DNA of 64,000 nt from assembly GCA_947628755.1 (NCBI GenBank), contig CANRBC010000002.1, forward strand, positions 1 to 64,000, in the 5' to 3' direction. The DNA comes from an uncultured Clostridia bacterium (GTDB taxonomy: Bacteria > Bacillota > Clostridia > Lachnospirales > CAG-274). The number at the start of each line of letters is the position of its first letter. Positions within the stretch are counted from its first letter, which is position 1. The notes beneath the pieces are model-generated. The model had not been told where the DNA came from and ran no database searches. It was given only the letters and a program-made list of their open reading frames with translations. Shown piece by piece: positions 17,094 through 26,179 of this stretch. A program made the translations under genes and the position numbers.

Positions 17094-18467
17094 ATGGCTG
17101 ATAATGTTGAAAATAATTTATATGCAAACAGAATACCTCCTCATGACAACGACGCTGAACAAATGGTACTTGGCTGTATGCTTTATCCCGACGAGGAGGG
17201 TGTAAGGATAGCTGCCGAGGAGCTTTACGCAGAGGATTTTTACAGTCCTGCCCACAGGCTCATATTCGAGGCTTGTATAGATTTGTACAACAACAATAAG
17301 CCTGTGGATTTTGTCCTTGCAAAGGAAAAAATAGAGTCTATGGGCTATCTGGAGCAGATAGGCGGCATACAGTATCTTGTAGACCTTTCGGGACTTGCGG
17401 CAACTACTGCAAAAACAGCCTATTATGTAGATATAGTCAAGAAAAAATCTATTCTGCGCAATCTTGTAAAGGCAGGCAACAGAATATCCGAATCCGGCTA
17501 TGAGGGCGCAGACGAGCTTGACAATATACTTGCCGACGCCGAAAAGGACATATTCGAGGTTGCTCAGAACAGAAAGACAAACGACTTTACTTCCATAGAC
17601 AGAGTAATGGCGGAGGTCATAGAAACAATAGATAGGGTATCGCGTTCTCACAGCTCTATAACAGGTGTGCCCACAGGCTTCGACGATTTTGACCGTATAA
17701 CCGCAGGTCTTCAGAAGTCTGACCTTATAATAGTAGCGGGACGTCCTGCCATGGGAAAGACTACATTTGCTCTTAATATAGCTCAGAACGCAGCTGTAAG
17801 GAACAATATTCCCGTTGCAATATTCAGCCTTGAAATGTCAAAGGAGCAGCTTGGCAGCAGAATGCTTTCGGCGCAGGCTCTTGTTGACAGCAGGAACATA
17901 AGAGACGGCAGACTTACTATTGAGGAGTTTGACAGCATAGCAATGGCTATGGGCGCTCTTTCTGCCGCGCCTATTTATATATATGACTCTCCGGATCTTA
18001 ATCCTACCAAGATGAGGGAAAAATGCAGAAGACTTCAGATGGAAAAGGGTCTTGGACTTGTGGTGGTAGACTATATGCAGCTTATGCAGGGTACGGGCAA
18101 TAAGAACGAATCCGACCAGCAGAGAGTGTCTTACATATCACGTTCTCTCAAGGCTCTTGCAAGAGAGCTGGAGGTACCGGTAATAGCTCTTTCACAGCTG
18201 AGCAGAGGCAATGAAAAGAGGGATAACAAAAGACCTGTTATGTCTGATTTGAGAGAATCCGGCGCAATAGAGCAGGATGCGGACTTGATTTGTCTTTTGT
18301 TCAGAGAGGAATACTATAAGCCGGACGACCCTGAGCTTAAGAATAAGGCCGAGGTAATTGTGGCTAAGCACAGAAAGGGCGCTACTGGCAAGGTCAATCT
18401 TATATTCAGAGGTGAATTCACAAGATTCGACAATGCTTTGCCCGAGGACTATAATATAGAGGGATGA
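17094..18467 (+). CDS. dnaB: Replicative DNA helicase DnaB
   Basis: A 457-residue hexameric helicase (called dnaC in Bacillus). The N-terminal helical domain opens PPHDNDAEQMVLGCML. The RecA-like ATPase domain has Walker A GRPAMGKTT, Walker B GLVVVDYMQLM, and the SDLRESGAIEQDAD arginine-finger region. It unwinds the parental duplex at the fork. An AGGAGGAGG ribosome binding site is 12 bases upstream. Closes the gdpP-rplI-dnaB cluster and ends at a bidirectional terminator. Confidence 0.97.
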   Translation: MADNVENNLYANRIPPHDNDAEQMVLGCMLYPDEEGVRIAAEELYAEDFYSPAHRLIFEACIDLYNNNKPVDFVLAKEKIESMGYLEQIGGIQYLVDLSGLAATTAKTAYYVDIVKKKSILRNLVKAGNRISESGYEGADELDNILADAEKDIFEVAQNRKTNDFTSIDRVMAEVIETIDRVSRSHSSITGVPTGFDDFDRITAGLQKSDLIIVAGRPAMGKTTFALNIAQNAAVRNNIPVAIFSLEMSKEQLGSRMLSAQALVDSRNIRDGRLTIEEFDSIAMAMGALSAAPIYIYDSPDLNPTKMREKCRRLQMEKGLGLVVVDYMQLMQGTGNKNESDQQRVSYISRSLKALARELEVPVIALSQLSRGNEKRDNKRPVMSDLRESGAIEQDADLICLLFREEYYKPDDPELKNKAEVIVAKHRKGATGKVNLIFRGEFTRFDNALPEDYNIEG

Positions 18468-18475
18468 TCCGCATG

Positions 18476-18503
18476 AAAAAAAGACCTGAAAACAGGTCTT
18501 TTT
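18476..18503. terminator. Bidirectional terminator between dnaB and ferredoxin
   Basis: AAAGACCTG (18480-18488) pairs with CAGGTCTTT (18493-18501) around AAAA. The stem is flanked by an A-run on the left and a T-run on the right, so it can act for both converging genes. Confidence 0.9.
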
Positions 18504-18514
18504 ATCTAAGTAAA

Positions 18515-18682
18515 TTAAGCCTGAGGAGCACCTACAGGACATGTACCTGCACAAGCACCACAGTCGATGCAAGCGTTCTCATCGATAACGTACTTGCCGT
18601 CGCCTTCGGAAATTGCGCCTACAGGACAATCTGCTGCACAAGCGCCACAGCTGATGCAGTCGTCGCTGATCTTATATGCCAT
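18515..18682 (-). CDS. 2[4Fe-4S] ferredoxin
   Basis: A 55-residue clostridial-type ferredoxin with two CxxCxxCxxxCP motifs: CISCGACAADCP and CIDCGACAGTCP. It carries low-potential electrons for anaerobic metabolism. The start MAYKISDDC at 18682 follows GGAGGTGC with suitable spacing; an upstream in-frame ATG overlaps that site. The palindrome GTAAGA-TTAT-TCTTAC lies 25 bases upstream of the start, close to the expected transcription start. Confidence 0.95.
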   Translation of the reverse strand: MAYKISDDCISCGACAADCPVGAISEGDGKYVIDENACIDCGACAGTCPVGAPQA

Positions 18683-18706
18683 AATAAGCACCTCCATATT
18701 TTTTTT

Positions 18707-18722
18707 GTAAGATTATTCTTAC
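18707..18722. promoter_or_regulatory. Palindrome in the ferredoxin leader
   Basis: GTAAGA and TCTTAC flank a TTAT centre. On the minus strand a TATACAAT-like -10 lies about 10 bases upstream, so the palindrome would cover the first transcribed bases, an operator-like place. No regulator can be named. Confidence 0.35.
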
Positions 18723-18807
18723 TTAATTTCATTGTATACTATTATCAGTATTTTTTCAAGTAAAATTTAAACAATTTTTTAATAAATATTTAAAAGGGAG
18801 TTTTTAT

Positions 18808-20190
18808 ATGTTAAGTGAAAAAACAGTACGGGATGTACTTACGGCAGCGGTTTCCACAGGAGCAGGATTTGCCGAGCTTTTTGCGGAAAACAACAGCAAA
18901 AATAATATAGGAATAACAAACGGCATTGTGGAAAGAGCCAATTCGGGTACGAACAGAGGCTGCGGCATAAGGATAATCAACAAAGAAAGAGTAATATATG
19001 TTTACACCAACAATATGACATATAATAACCTTATAAGAATCGCAAGGGAAGGGGCGGCAGCCGTAAAGGGCGATACAAAACACGATATTATAGTATTCAA
19101 CAGACTTGACAGCGGCAATGCTCATCCCATTATCTCAATGCCCGATACCATTGAAAAGAAAAAAATAATTGACTTTCTTATGCGCGGACACAGCAGAGCC
19201 TCTGCTTATGACAGCCTTATAACCCAGACGGGTCTGTCTTATCTTGATTCCGTACAGGATGTGCTTATTGCCAATACAGAGGGGCTGTGGGCAGAGGACA
19301 GAAGAGTCAGAACGAGAATTTCAGTTTCTGCCGTAGCATCAAACGAAAGCGAAAAACAGACAGGATATTTCGGACCTGGCGCTTTACAGGGCTTTGAGTT
19401 TTGCGAAAATACGGATATAGAGGCTATTGCAGAGGAGGCGTCACGCTGCGCCGTAACTATGCTTAAGGCGGATAACTGCCCAAGCGGAAAAATGCCCGTA
19501 GTAATGGACAACGGCTTCGGCGGCGTTATATTCCATGAGGCATGCGGACACGGACTTGAAGCGGCTGCCATAAGCAAAAAGGCAAGCGTATTTACCGATA
19601 AGCTGGGAGAAAAAATCGCTTCCGAAAAGGTAACGGCAATAGACGATGGAACTATACCCAATATGTGGGGCAGCATCAATATTGACGACGAGGGTACACC
19701 GAGCAGAAAAAATGTGCTTATTGAAAAGGGTATATTAAAGAGCTATATGACAGACCGATATAACGGAGGCATAATAGGTATGGCGCCTACGGGAAATTCC
19801 AGAAGAGAAAGCTATAAATTAGTGCCCGTTTCCAGAATGACAAATACCTATATAGCTGCCGGTACGGACAAGAAGGAGGATATTATAGCAAATACGGAAT
19901 ACGGCTTGTATGCTAAATATATGGGCGGAGGCTCGGTCAATCCCGCAAGCGGCGATTTTAATTTTGCCGTAAACGAAGCCTATATAATCAGAAACGGCAA
20001 GATATGCGAGCCTGTAAGAGGAGCGACCCTTATAGGCAAGGGCTCTGTGGTTTTAAAGAATATAGATATGGTATCCGATAACGTTGCTCTTGCCGAGGGT
20101 ATGTGCGGAGCTTCAAGCGGCTCTATACCCGTATGTGTAGGTCAGCCTATGCTGAGAGTACAGAATATAACAGTAGGAGGCAGAGGATAA
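18808..20190 (+). CDS. tldD: TldD-type metalloprotease subunit
   Basis: A 460-residue TldD/PmbA-family protein carrying the catalytic HEACGH (H243, E244, H248), which identifies it as the active TldD subunit. GSVNPASGDFNFA and related Gly-rich segments near the C-terminus contain another zinc-site region. TldD/TldE heterodimers degrade unfolded peptides and mature some leader peptides, for example of microcins. The next gene is the TldE partner and overlaps this stop codon (TAATG), so the pair is cotranslated. No peptide precursor was recognised nearby. Confidence 0.93.
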   Translation: MLSEKTVRDVLTAAVSTGAGFAELFAENNSKNNIGITNGIVERANSGTNRGCGIRIINKERVIYVYTNNMTYNNLIRIAREGAAAVKGDTKHDIIVFNRLDSGNAHPIISMPDTIEKKKIIDFLMRGHSRASAYDSLITQTGLSYLDSVQDVLIANTEGLWAEDRRVRTRISVSAVASNESEKQTGYFGPGALQGFEFCENTDIEAIAEEASRCAVTMLKADNCPSGKMPVVMDNGFGGVIFHEACGHGLEAAAISKKASVFTDKLGEKIASEKVTAIDDGTIPNMWGSINIDDEGTPSRKNVLIEKGILKSYMTDRYNGGIIGMAPTGNSRRESYKLVPVSRMTNTYIAAGTDKKEDIIANTEYGLYAKYMGGGSVNPASGDFNFAVNEAYIIRNGKICEPVRGATLIGKGSVVLKNIDMVSDNVALAEGMCGASSGSIPVCVGQPMLRVQNITVGGRG

Positions 20191-21527
20191 TGGACATAAA
20201 GGCTTTAAAGGACAGATTATTTGAAAGGGCAAAAAAAGAGGGCTTTGAAAGCTGTGAAATTTACTATCAGTCAGGCAGCTCCTTTAACGTATGCGTATAT
20301 AAGGGAAATATCGAGAAGTACCAAAGCAGTGAAAATGGCGGCTTTTGCTTCAGAGGTCTTTACAAGGGCAATATAGGTTATTATTTCAGCGAGGATACGG
20401 ATATAGATGCAGACAAGGTGGTAAAGAGCGCAAAAGAAAATGCCGAGGCAATAACAATAAAAGACAAGGAATTCATATACGGGGGAGATAAGGAATATCC
20501 CCATGTAAATGTCTATAATGCAGCTCTTGAGGATATTACGGCAGAGCGCAAAATACAGACTGCCCTAGATATTGAAAAATATGCCAAGGAATATGATAAC
20601 AGAATAACTGTCAATAAATCTATGGTTGCAAGCGGCGACAGTTATGTGTATATATGCAATACGGAGGGTCTTGAGGTAAGCGAAAGGACAAATCAGATAC
20701 TTGCATACGTAGAAGTAATGGCTGAAGATAAGGGAGATACAAAGGAAAAGGGAGAAATATGGCTTGGCAACGATATGAATTGCTTCGAACCCAAAAAGCT
20801 GTCCGAAACGGCTTGTAATAAGGCGCTTTCGGCGCTGGGAGCGGAAAGTATAAAGAGCGGCAAAATGAAAACAGTAATAAAAAATGAGACATTTGCCGAT
20901 ATTTTCCAATGCTTTGTAGGTAATTTTTATGCGGAAAATGTGCAGAAGGGTTTTTCTCTTCTTAAAGACAAGCTCGGAACAGACATAGCTTCGCCTGTTG
21001 TATCCGTAAAGGACGACCCTCTTATGGAGGGCGGCTATATGACAACTGCATTTGACAGCGAGGGCGTAGCGTCCTATAAAAAAACTGTAGTGGAAAATGG
21101 CGTTTTAAAGACATACCTTTATAATCTTAAATCTGCCAATGTTGACGGCGTAAGGTCAACGGGAAACGGTTTTAAGGGCAGCTTCAGAACGGCTGTGGGA
21201 ACTGCGCCCACCAATTTTTATATTGAAAAGGGCAGCAAAAGCCTTGATGATGTTATAGAAGCTATTGACTATGGCATATATATAAACGACGTGGCGGGAC
21301 TTCATTCGGGCACAAACAGTATTTCAGGCGATTTTTCACTGGCTGCCGAGGGTTTTCTTATAGAAAAGGGTAAAATAACAAAACCCGTTGCTCAGATAAC
21401 GATAGCAGGTAATTTCTATGAGGTACTCAAAAATATAGATACCGTTTGCTCCGACCTTAAATTCAATTCCTCTGCTGTCGGCTCTCCCACCGTTTGCGTA
21501 AAAAGCCTGGAGATTTCAGGGAAATAA
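20190..21527 (+). CDS. TldE/PmbA-type subunit
   Basis: A 445-residue partner of TldD. It has the same family fold (VCVYKGNIEKYQSSENGG near the start; a C-terminal SGDFSLAAEGFLIEKGK) but no HExxxH, as expected for the non-catalytic TldE/PmbA subunit. ATG 20190 shares its A with the tldD stop. The longer frame starting at 20103 would run inside tldD and is rejected. The gene ends just before the small repeat copy 3 at 21562. Confidence 0.92.
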   Translation: MDIKALKDRLFERAKKEGFESCEIYYQSGSSFNVCVYKGNIEKYQSSENGGFCFRGLYKGNIGYYFSEDTDIDADKVVKSAKENAEAITIKDKEFIYGGDKEYPHVNVYNAALEDITAERKIQTALDIEKYAKEYDNRITVNKSMVASGDSYVYICNTEGLEVSERTNQILAYVEVMAEDKGDTKEKGEIWLGNDMNCFEPKKLSETACNKALSALGAESIKSGKMKTVIKNETFADIFQCFVGNFYAENVQKGFSLLKDKLGTDIASPVVSVKDDPLMEGGYMTTAFDSEGVASYKKTVVENGVLKTYLYNLKSANVDGVRSTGNGFKGSFRTAVGTAPTNFYIEKGSKSLDDVIEAIDYGIYINDVAGLHSGTNSISGDFSLAAEGFLIEKGKITKPVAQITIAGNFYEVLKNIDTVCSDLKFNSSAVGSPTVCVKSLEISGK

Positions 21528-21561
21528 GGTACGGATATGATTTAACGGGCTTGCCGGGGCG

Positions 21562-21596
21562 AATTTTTGTTAAGTTTTCACTCAAACAAAAATTTA
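21562..21596. repeat. MITE-like repeat, copy 3 (near-empty)
   Basis: AATTTTTGTTA (21562-21572) and CAAACAAAAATTTA (21583-21596) are the same inverted termini as copies 1 and 2, here separated by only 10 bases with no hairpin cargo. The sequence after the right terminus (AATTTACTCACAAATC, then AAAGCTGCCGTA) matches the right flanks of the other copies. It again lies between convergent genes. Confidence 0.6.
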
Positions 21597-21610
21597 CTCA
21601 CAAATCAGAC

Positions 21611-21650
21611 AAAGCTGCCGTAATATGACACCTCATAATACGGCAGCTTT
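21611..21650. terminator. Bidirectional terminator hairpin after repeat copy 3
   Basis: An 18-bp stem with one mismatch: 21611-21628 (starting AAAGCTGCCGTA) pairs with 21633-21650 (ending TACGGCAGCTTT) around CACC. T-rich sequence follows on the plus strand and A/T-rich sequence precedes it, so it can serve both the tldE end and the convergent gene at 21686. Confidence 0.8.
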
Positions 21651-21685
21651 GTTTCTTTATAAGCTTCAAAAACAAAAATTCATAT

Positions 21686-23041
21686 TTACGCCTTGTCTAA
21701 ATCAAAGTCCTCTGTATCGTATTCGACTGAAGGTATAATTTGCATTATACTTTTAAAGGCTCCTTCAGCACCGTCTATATTAAAATTGTCGTACAATTCG
21801 CAGTACAATGCAAGGTAATTCTCTGCTTCCTCGTAAGTCAGTTTTTTATTGCTGTACTTTTCCAATACATCCGCTGCTTTCTTCATCATATCGTTGGCGC
21901 AGTAGAGTATCTCGATTCTTTTTGCAAAGATAGGTTCTGTCTTTATCTTTGCAAATGCTTCATCTCTTGCTGCGGCGGTTTCATATAAATCCCTTGCATA
22001 GTAGAGAGGCGTATTCAGTATATCTTCAATGCTTGTAGCCGAAGATGATATTTTGCATAGATTTTTCTCGTCGGCTTCGCGTAGCTTTTTAATAAGTTCT
22101 CCCAGCTTTTCGGCATCCGCATCTTCTAAATTGCCTGTATCAAAGTTTTTGAGATAAAATCCCTCTGCAATGTGAGCATACTGATTCATAGCAGAATCCA
22201 GCTGAACAATTACTTTGTTCTGCTTTGTTTCCAGGTCTTCGTACATTTTGGCTGCGCCTTCTTCCGTAACTCCTTCAGAGTCCTCAAGCTCAAGAATTCT
22301 TATCTGTTCTTTGTGCAAATCTATAAGCTCAAGTGCCGCGGCTTTAATTTTTGTTTCATACTCATTTTCAGGCAATAAATTGTTTACTATTGACCTATTA
22401 AAATCAGAGCTTTCATACATATTTTTGAACAATTCAGCATTATCGCCGTTTTCTTCATCGTATGAAATCATATTTCTGAAAACAGACATTGAAATATCCG
22501 ATATTGCACCTAAAACTATGTAAATATATTCGTTTGCACGGGCATACTCTGCGGTATCCGTACTTATTTTATTGCCATACTCTGCAGTCTTTGCAGCAGC
22601 TTTGTCGTCAGCCTTGATTACGGCGTTATCCGAACTGAGGGTAACGGTTTTGCTGCTGTCATCCCATTCCACAACAAGCCCTGTTGCTTCGCCTATCGCC
22701 CTTAAGGGCAGCATCATAGAGCCGTTTATGATTTGTGCGGGAACATCGAGAGTAACGGTGTTGCTTTTGCCGATTATCATTGTGCTGCTGCCTGCGGTAA
22801 TATCTATTTTTTTATTGTTGTATGAAAGAGAGGCTGTTTTTGTATCTCCGTTCCACTCAACAGTATATCCCAGCTTTTCAAACAGACCTCTTAGGGGTAT
22901 AAGCGTTCTGCCTTCAACTATAACGGGCGACTGATTGGAAAATTCAATATCCTTTCCGTTAAGTGTTACGGTAATATCCTTTGCATATACATTTGAAATT
23001 GTCATAGCCAAAGCCAAAGTGAGCGCTATAATTCTTTTCAT
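21686..23041 (-). CDS. Secreted protein with copper amine oxidase N-terminal-like (stalk) domain
   Basis: A 451-residue exported protein. A signal peptide (KRIIALTLALAMTISNVYA) is followed by a copper-amine-oxidase N-terminal-type domain at about 20-140, recognisable by two repeats of the pattern ...GRTLIPLRGLFEKLGYTVEW and MMLPLRAIGEATGLVVEWD. The rest is helical, Glu/Ala/Lys-rich and unlike any family I know. This stalk domain is common in clostridial surface proteins; here it has no oxidase. A related module ends the GH10-like protein at 43348. GAGGAGG precedes the start at 23041. Confidence 0.8.
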   Translation of the reverse strand: MKRIIALTLALAMTISNVYAKDITVTLNGKDIEFSNQSPVIVEGRTLIPLRGLFEKLGYTVEWNGDTKTASLSYNNKKIDITAGSSTMIIGKSNTVTLDVPAQIINGSMMLPLRAIGEATGLVVEWDDSSKTVTLSSDNAVIKADDKAAAKTAEYGNKISTDTAEYARANEYIYIVLGAISDISMSVFRNMISYDEENGDNAELFKNMYESSDFNRSIVNNLLPENEYETKIKAAALELIDLHKEQIRILELEDSEGVTEEGAAKMYEDLETKQNKVIVQLDSAMNQYAHIAEGFYLKNFDTGNLEDADAEKLGELIKKLREADEKNLCKISSSATSIEDILNTPLYYARDLYETAAARDEAFAKIKTEPIFAKRIEILYCANDMMKKAADVLEKYSNKKLTYEEAENYLALYCELYDNFNIDGAEGAFKSIMQIIPSVEYDTEDFDLDKA

Positions 23042-23112
23042 AATAAACCTCCTCATTTATATGTCAATATAAAGTATACTACAAAAAGAACATAAAGTCT
23101 ACATCTCTTTAT

Positions 23113-23140
23113 AAAAAAACGGCATTCCGAAGAATACCGT
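23113..23140 (-). terminator. Intrinsic terminator of spo0A
   Basis: On the minus strand ACGGTATTC (23140-23132) pairs with GAATGCCGT (23127-23119) around a TTCG tetraloop with one wobble, followed by seven T (down to 23113). A strong terminator just after the spo0A stop. Confidence 0.9.
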
Positions 23141-23154
23141 TGCTAGAATTATGA

Positions 23155-23943
23155 TTATGAAGCCTTTAATTCAAGTCTGAGCCTGTCGGCTATAAGAGCT
23201 ATGAATTCGCTGTTTGTAGGCTTGCCCTTGTTGTTGGATACGGTATAGCCGAAAAGGGAATCTATGGCGTCTACCTTACCTCTGCTCCATGCTACCTCTA
23301 TGGCGTGCCTTATAGCTCTTTCAACTCTGCTTGGAGTAGTATTGCATTTTTTGGCAATAGCAGGATACAATTCCTTGGTAATATAGTTGAGTACGTCTAT
23401 ATCGTTTATTGCCATTATAATTGCCTCTCTCATATAGTGATAGCCTCTTATATGAGCAGGTACGCCAACCTCGTGGAGAATATTTGTTACCCTTGTTTCA
23501 AGGTCAATATCACTTTGTCTGCGATAACATACTCCTGTGTTAAGCACACCCTTTTTGGTAATAGGCTCTTTAAGCTGCCTTATTCTGGACACAAGAAGCT
23601 CCATGTCAAAGGGCTTTGCGATATAGTATTTTGCGCCAAGTGTAAATGCCTTCTGTGTTATCTGCTCTCCCGTAATAGCGGTAAGCATAATGCACATTGT
23701 ATCCTTGCCCTTGTTTTCCCTGTGGAGCTTTTCAAGAACTCCTATACCGTCCAGTTTAGGCATTATCCCGTCTATAAGGGCAATATCGGGATTTTCCTTT
23801 ACTATCTTTTCGTATGCTTCTTCCCCGTCGTAGGCAAGAGAGACTATTTCCATATCCTCCTGCTTGCCTATGTAATTGCTAAGGCAATCACAAAAATCCT
23901 TGTTATCATCAGCAATTAATACTTTCAGTTTTTCGTTTTTCAA
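23155..23943 (-). CDS. spo0A: Sporulation master regulator Spo0A
   Basis: A 262-residue response regulator. The receiver domain (about 1-125) has the acidic pair DDN and the phosphorylated Asp in ALIDGIMP. The C-terminal sporulation-specific helix-turn-helix domain contains [20 protein letters not shown] and the conserved KPTNSEFIA. Phosphorylated Spo0A activates sporulation genes through 0A boxes. The start is best taken as TTG 23943, since GGAGGT lies about 7 bases upstream; an earlier in-frame TTG (23958) overlaps that site. The gene is monocistronic with its own terminator. Its presence, with spore protein and germination genes in the window, indicates an endospore former. Confidence 0.96.
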   Translation of the reverse strand: MKNEKLKVLIADDNKDFCDCLSNYIGKQEDMEIVSLAYDGEEAYEKIVKENPDIALIDGIMPKLDGIGVLEKLHRENKGKDTMCIMLTAITGEQITQKAFTLGAKYYIAKPFDMELLVSRIRQLKEPITKKGVLNTGVCYRRQSDIDLETRVTNILHEVGVPAHIRGYHYMREAIIMAINDIDVLNYITKELYPAIAKKCNTTPSRVERAIRHAIEVAWSRGKVDAIDSLFGYTVSNNKGKPTNSEFIALIADRLRLELKAS

Positions 23944-24057
23944 AATAAGTACCTCCAATTAATAAATTTACAAATTTAACAGTTGCCTGATAATTGGTAA
24001 TATTTACCATATATGGATATTATAGTATATTTATTTTGAAAATGCAAGGGGAAATTA

Positions 24058-24534
24058 TTAATTATTTCTAGGAATTCCAAATTTTGCTAAATTAGAATTG
24101 CGGTATTTGTAGTCCTGTGTCACTTCTTTGCCGAACCATGACGGAGGGTCGAATAATATAGCGTCTTTTGTAGATAAAAATTCAACCTCAACATTCATAA
24201 AGCCCTCAAGAAAGCCTTGGTATATATCCAGCTCTGCTTTTAAGCTATCACTAAGGGGAATTATATACCGTGTCTTTTCTATGGGATTGCCTTCTGTCTT
24301 TTTCCACAGATTTTTAAACTGCTCATCTGTAATTGGCAGCTCGTATTCCAGCTTTTTCATAAGACCGCCGCCCTTTACGGTAAGTATATATTCGTCGTCC
24401 CATTGCCTTATTCTTATAGTAGGGTCTGTGGAAATATACGCCTGCTTTATTTTATGGCTCTTGTAATCGGACAGATTTTCAGGCAGCTCGGCTACAAGAA
24501 ATTTTCTTTCTATTTCATAAATTTCTTTGCTCAT
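24058..24534 (-). CDS. CYTH-domain protein
   Basis: A 158-residue CYTH (triphosphate tunnel) protein. The diagnostic N-terminal EIERKFLV (ExExK) is present, followed by alternating charged strands (TIRIRQWDDEYILTVKGG) that line the tunnel. Family members hydrolyse inorganic triphosphate or thiamine triphosphate; substrate cannot be decided here. Start at 24534, where the mRNA reads GGGAGGG 6-7 bases before ATG. The longer frame (41 codons more) lacks a ribosome binding site and would overlap the divergent gene's leader. Confidence 0.85.
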   Translation of the reverse strand: MSKEIYEIERKFLVAELPENLSDYKSHKIKQAYISTDPTIRIRQWDDEYILTVKGGGLMKKLEYELPITDEQFKNLWKKTEGNPIEKTRYIIPLSDSLKAELDIYQGFLEGFMNVEVEFLSTKDAILFDPPSWFGKEVTQDYKYRNSNLAKFGIPRNN

Positions 24535-24635
24535 TATATCCCTCCCACTTGATTTTATACACTGTAATATGGTATACTTTTTAATAGATAAATGTTGTTT
24601 TATATATATTTTAACACATAACGGAGGTTTTGTAT

Positions 24636-25178
24636 ATGGTAATCGTATTTTTGGCAAACGGCTGTGAGGAAATAGAGGCGCTGTCTGTAATAGACACGCT
24701 GAGAAGAGGAAATGTAGAGGTTAAGGGAGTATCCATATCGGACAGCCTTGTTGTAAAGGGCGCTCACGGCATTGATTTTATGGCGGACTGTCTTTTTCAG
24801 GAGGTAAATTTTGACAAGGCGGAAATGGTAGTGCTTCCGGGCGGCCTTGAAGGAAGAAATAATCTTATGGCAGATAAGAATGTAGTTACGGTATGCAAAA
24901 AGTTCAACGAGCTGGGCAAATATGTGACCGCTATATGCGCCTCTCCCAGTGTGCTTGGGGAAAACGGCATACTTAAGGGCAGAAAAGCGACCTGTTATCC
25001 CGGCTTTGAGGAACAGTGCAGGGGAGCTGAAATACTTGGCGACAGAGTTGTAAAGGACGGCAATATAATAACATCAAAAGGTCCTGGCACGGCTTTTGAA
25101 TTTGCCGTAGAGCTTCTCAGAGTATTAAAGGGCGACGAAGCTGCCGACAGTGTTGCCAATGGACTTTTGCTCAGCTGA
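24636..25178 (+). CDS. DJ-1/PfpI family protein
   Basis: A 180-residue protein of the DJ-1/YajL branch. The start MVIVFLANGCEEIEALS carries the conserved Glu that contacts the nucleophile, and the nucleophile elbow AICASPSVLG has the reactive Cys. Family members act as chaperones, glyoxalases or (disputed) deglycases; which applies is not visible. ATG 24636 lies 9 bases after GGAGG. Its 3' end overlaps the convergent gene at 25171 by 8 bp. Confidence 0.85.
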   Translation: MVIVFLANGCEEIEALSVIDTLRRGNVEVKGVSISDSLVVKGAHGIDFMADCLFQEVNFDKAEMVVLPGGLEGRNNLMADKNVVTVCKKFNELGKYVTAICASPSVLGENGILKGRKATCYPGFEEQCRGAEILGDRVVKDGNIITSKGPGTAFEFAVELLRVLKGDEAADSVANGLLLS

Positions 25179-25563
25179 TATTTTTAAATATTTTAGGTAA
25201 AATATCTTCTGTGATCTCGGTTATACGGAGCTTATCGCAGGCTTTTGTTACCTTGCCTGCGTCTATTGAATATATGTATGCAATATCCTCCGGAGAGTAT
25301 ACGGTGTTTTTTGTATAGCTTAAGGATTTTCTGAATATCCTGCATATATAGCTGCTTCCGTTAAGCATAATAAGAGGAATACAGTCCGAGGAAATATTTT
25401 TTATGTTTTTGGCTCTTACTATTTTATTTATTTCCTTACGGGATATATTAAGCAGAGAGCATATTTCATCGGGCGCTATGTCATCCTCGCTTGATTTTAT
25501 GAGAACATCAAGGGATCTTAGAGCAGGGCGTATTTCGTTGCTGTATGTGTTGTAGAAATTCAT
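25171..25563 (-). CDS. Conserved hypothetical protein, possibly helix-turn-helix
   Basis: A 130-residue protein I do not recognise. Two stretches (IAPDEICSLLNISRKEINKIV at about 28-48, and SPEDIAYIYSIDAGKVTKAC at about 90-109) have the rhythm of helix-turn-helix elements, each preceded by an acidic residue pair, so it may be a tandem HTH DNA-binding or sporulation-type protein. That is inference only. AAGGAG lies 8 bases before ATG 25563. It converges on the DJ-1 gene with an 8-bp overlap, and a divergent gene starts 79 bp away at 25642. Confidence 0.6.
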   Translation of the reverse strand: MNFYNTYSNEIRPALRSLDVLIKSSEDDIAPDEICSLLNISRKEINKIVRAKNIKNISSDCIPLIMLNGSSYICRIFRKSLSYTKNTVYSPEDIAYIYSIDAGKVTKACDKLRITEITEDILPKIFKNIS

Positions 25564-25641
25564 TGTATTCACTCCTTATACTGATTATAATTTACCCGAG
25601 CGCTAAAATCCAGCTGTAAATATTGGAATTGAGGTGTTGAT

Positions 25642-26166
25642 ATGAATGCTTTGCAGAAATATTTTAATTACAGGCAGGCATTAATCGATCAATATATAAA
25701 GGGAGATATGACCAAGAGGGAATATCTTAACAGAAACTTTGATGCAGTTCTTTCACTTAATATAGAGCCCTTTAAAAATGTAGATACGGTGGATAAGGGA
25801 CTTTTCAACTATCAGTATTATAATGCCATGGCAAAGGACGCCCGTATGGAGGCAAACAGATACGGCGCAACAGACAGAGAATACAACAGGCTCTACAACA
25901 GTGAAAGCGATTATTATTATCGTATGAAGGACAAGGCGACCATGAGAGTGCTTCAGCTTCTTGAATATCAGAATGTTCGCGCCTATTTTATAAAGGTAAG
26001 GAGCAGAGAGCTTAAAAACAAGCTCTTTGAAATAGTCCTTGAGGACAACAATATGATATTGCACTCTACCTCGGAGGTTATACTCAATAAGCTTAGAGAT
26101 GAAAATTGCTTTTCGGAGGGAGTATGCTCCTCAAGGATAGACAGCTATATTAACCACAGATACTGA
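25642..26166 (+). CDS. Conserved clostridial protein of unknown function
   Basis: A 174-residue soluble protein, highly charged and Tyr-rich (QYYNAMAKDARMEANRYG; SDYYYRMKDKATM). It may belong to DUF6648, recalled from similar clostridial proteins but not verified. There are no membrane helices, signal peptide or metal motif. ATG 25642 follows GAGGTG. The next gene, a DUF503 protein, starts 13 bases after its stop, so they are probably cotranscribed. Confidence 0.65.
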   Translation: MNALQKYFNYRQALIDQYIKGDMTKREYLNRNFDAVLSLNIEPFKNVDTVDKGLFNYQYYNAMAKDARMEANRYGATDREYNRLYNSESDYYYRMKDKATMRVLQLLEYQNVRAYFIKVRSRELKNKLFEIVLEDNNMILHSTSEVILNKLRDENCFSEGVCSSRIDSYINHRY

Positions 26167-26179
26167 AAGGAGCTTTCTT

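Noticed and set aside
18464..18763. Plus-strand frame after dnaB opposite the ferredoxin gene
   Set aside because: Antisense of a gene with two perfect cluster motifs, and it crosses a strong terminator.
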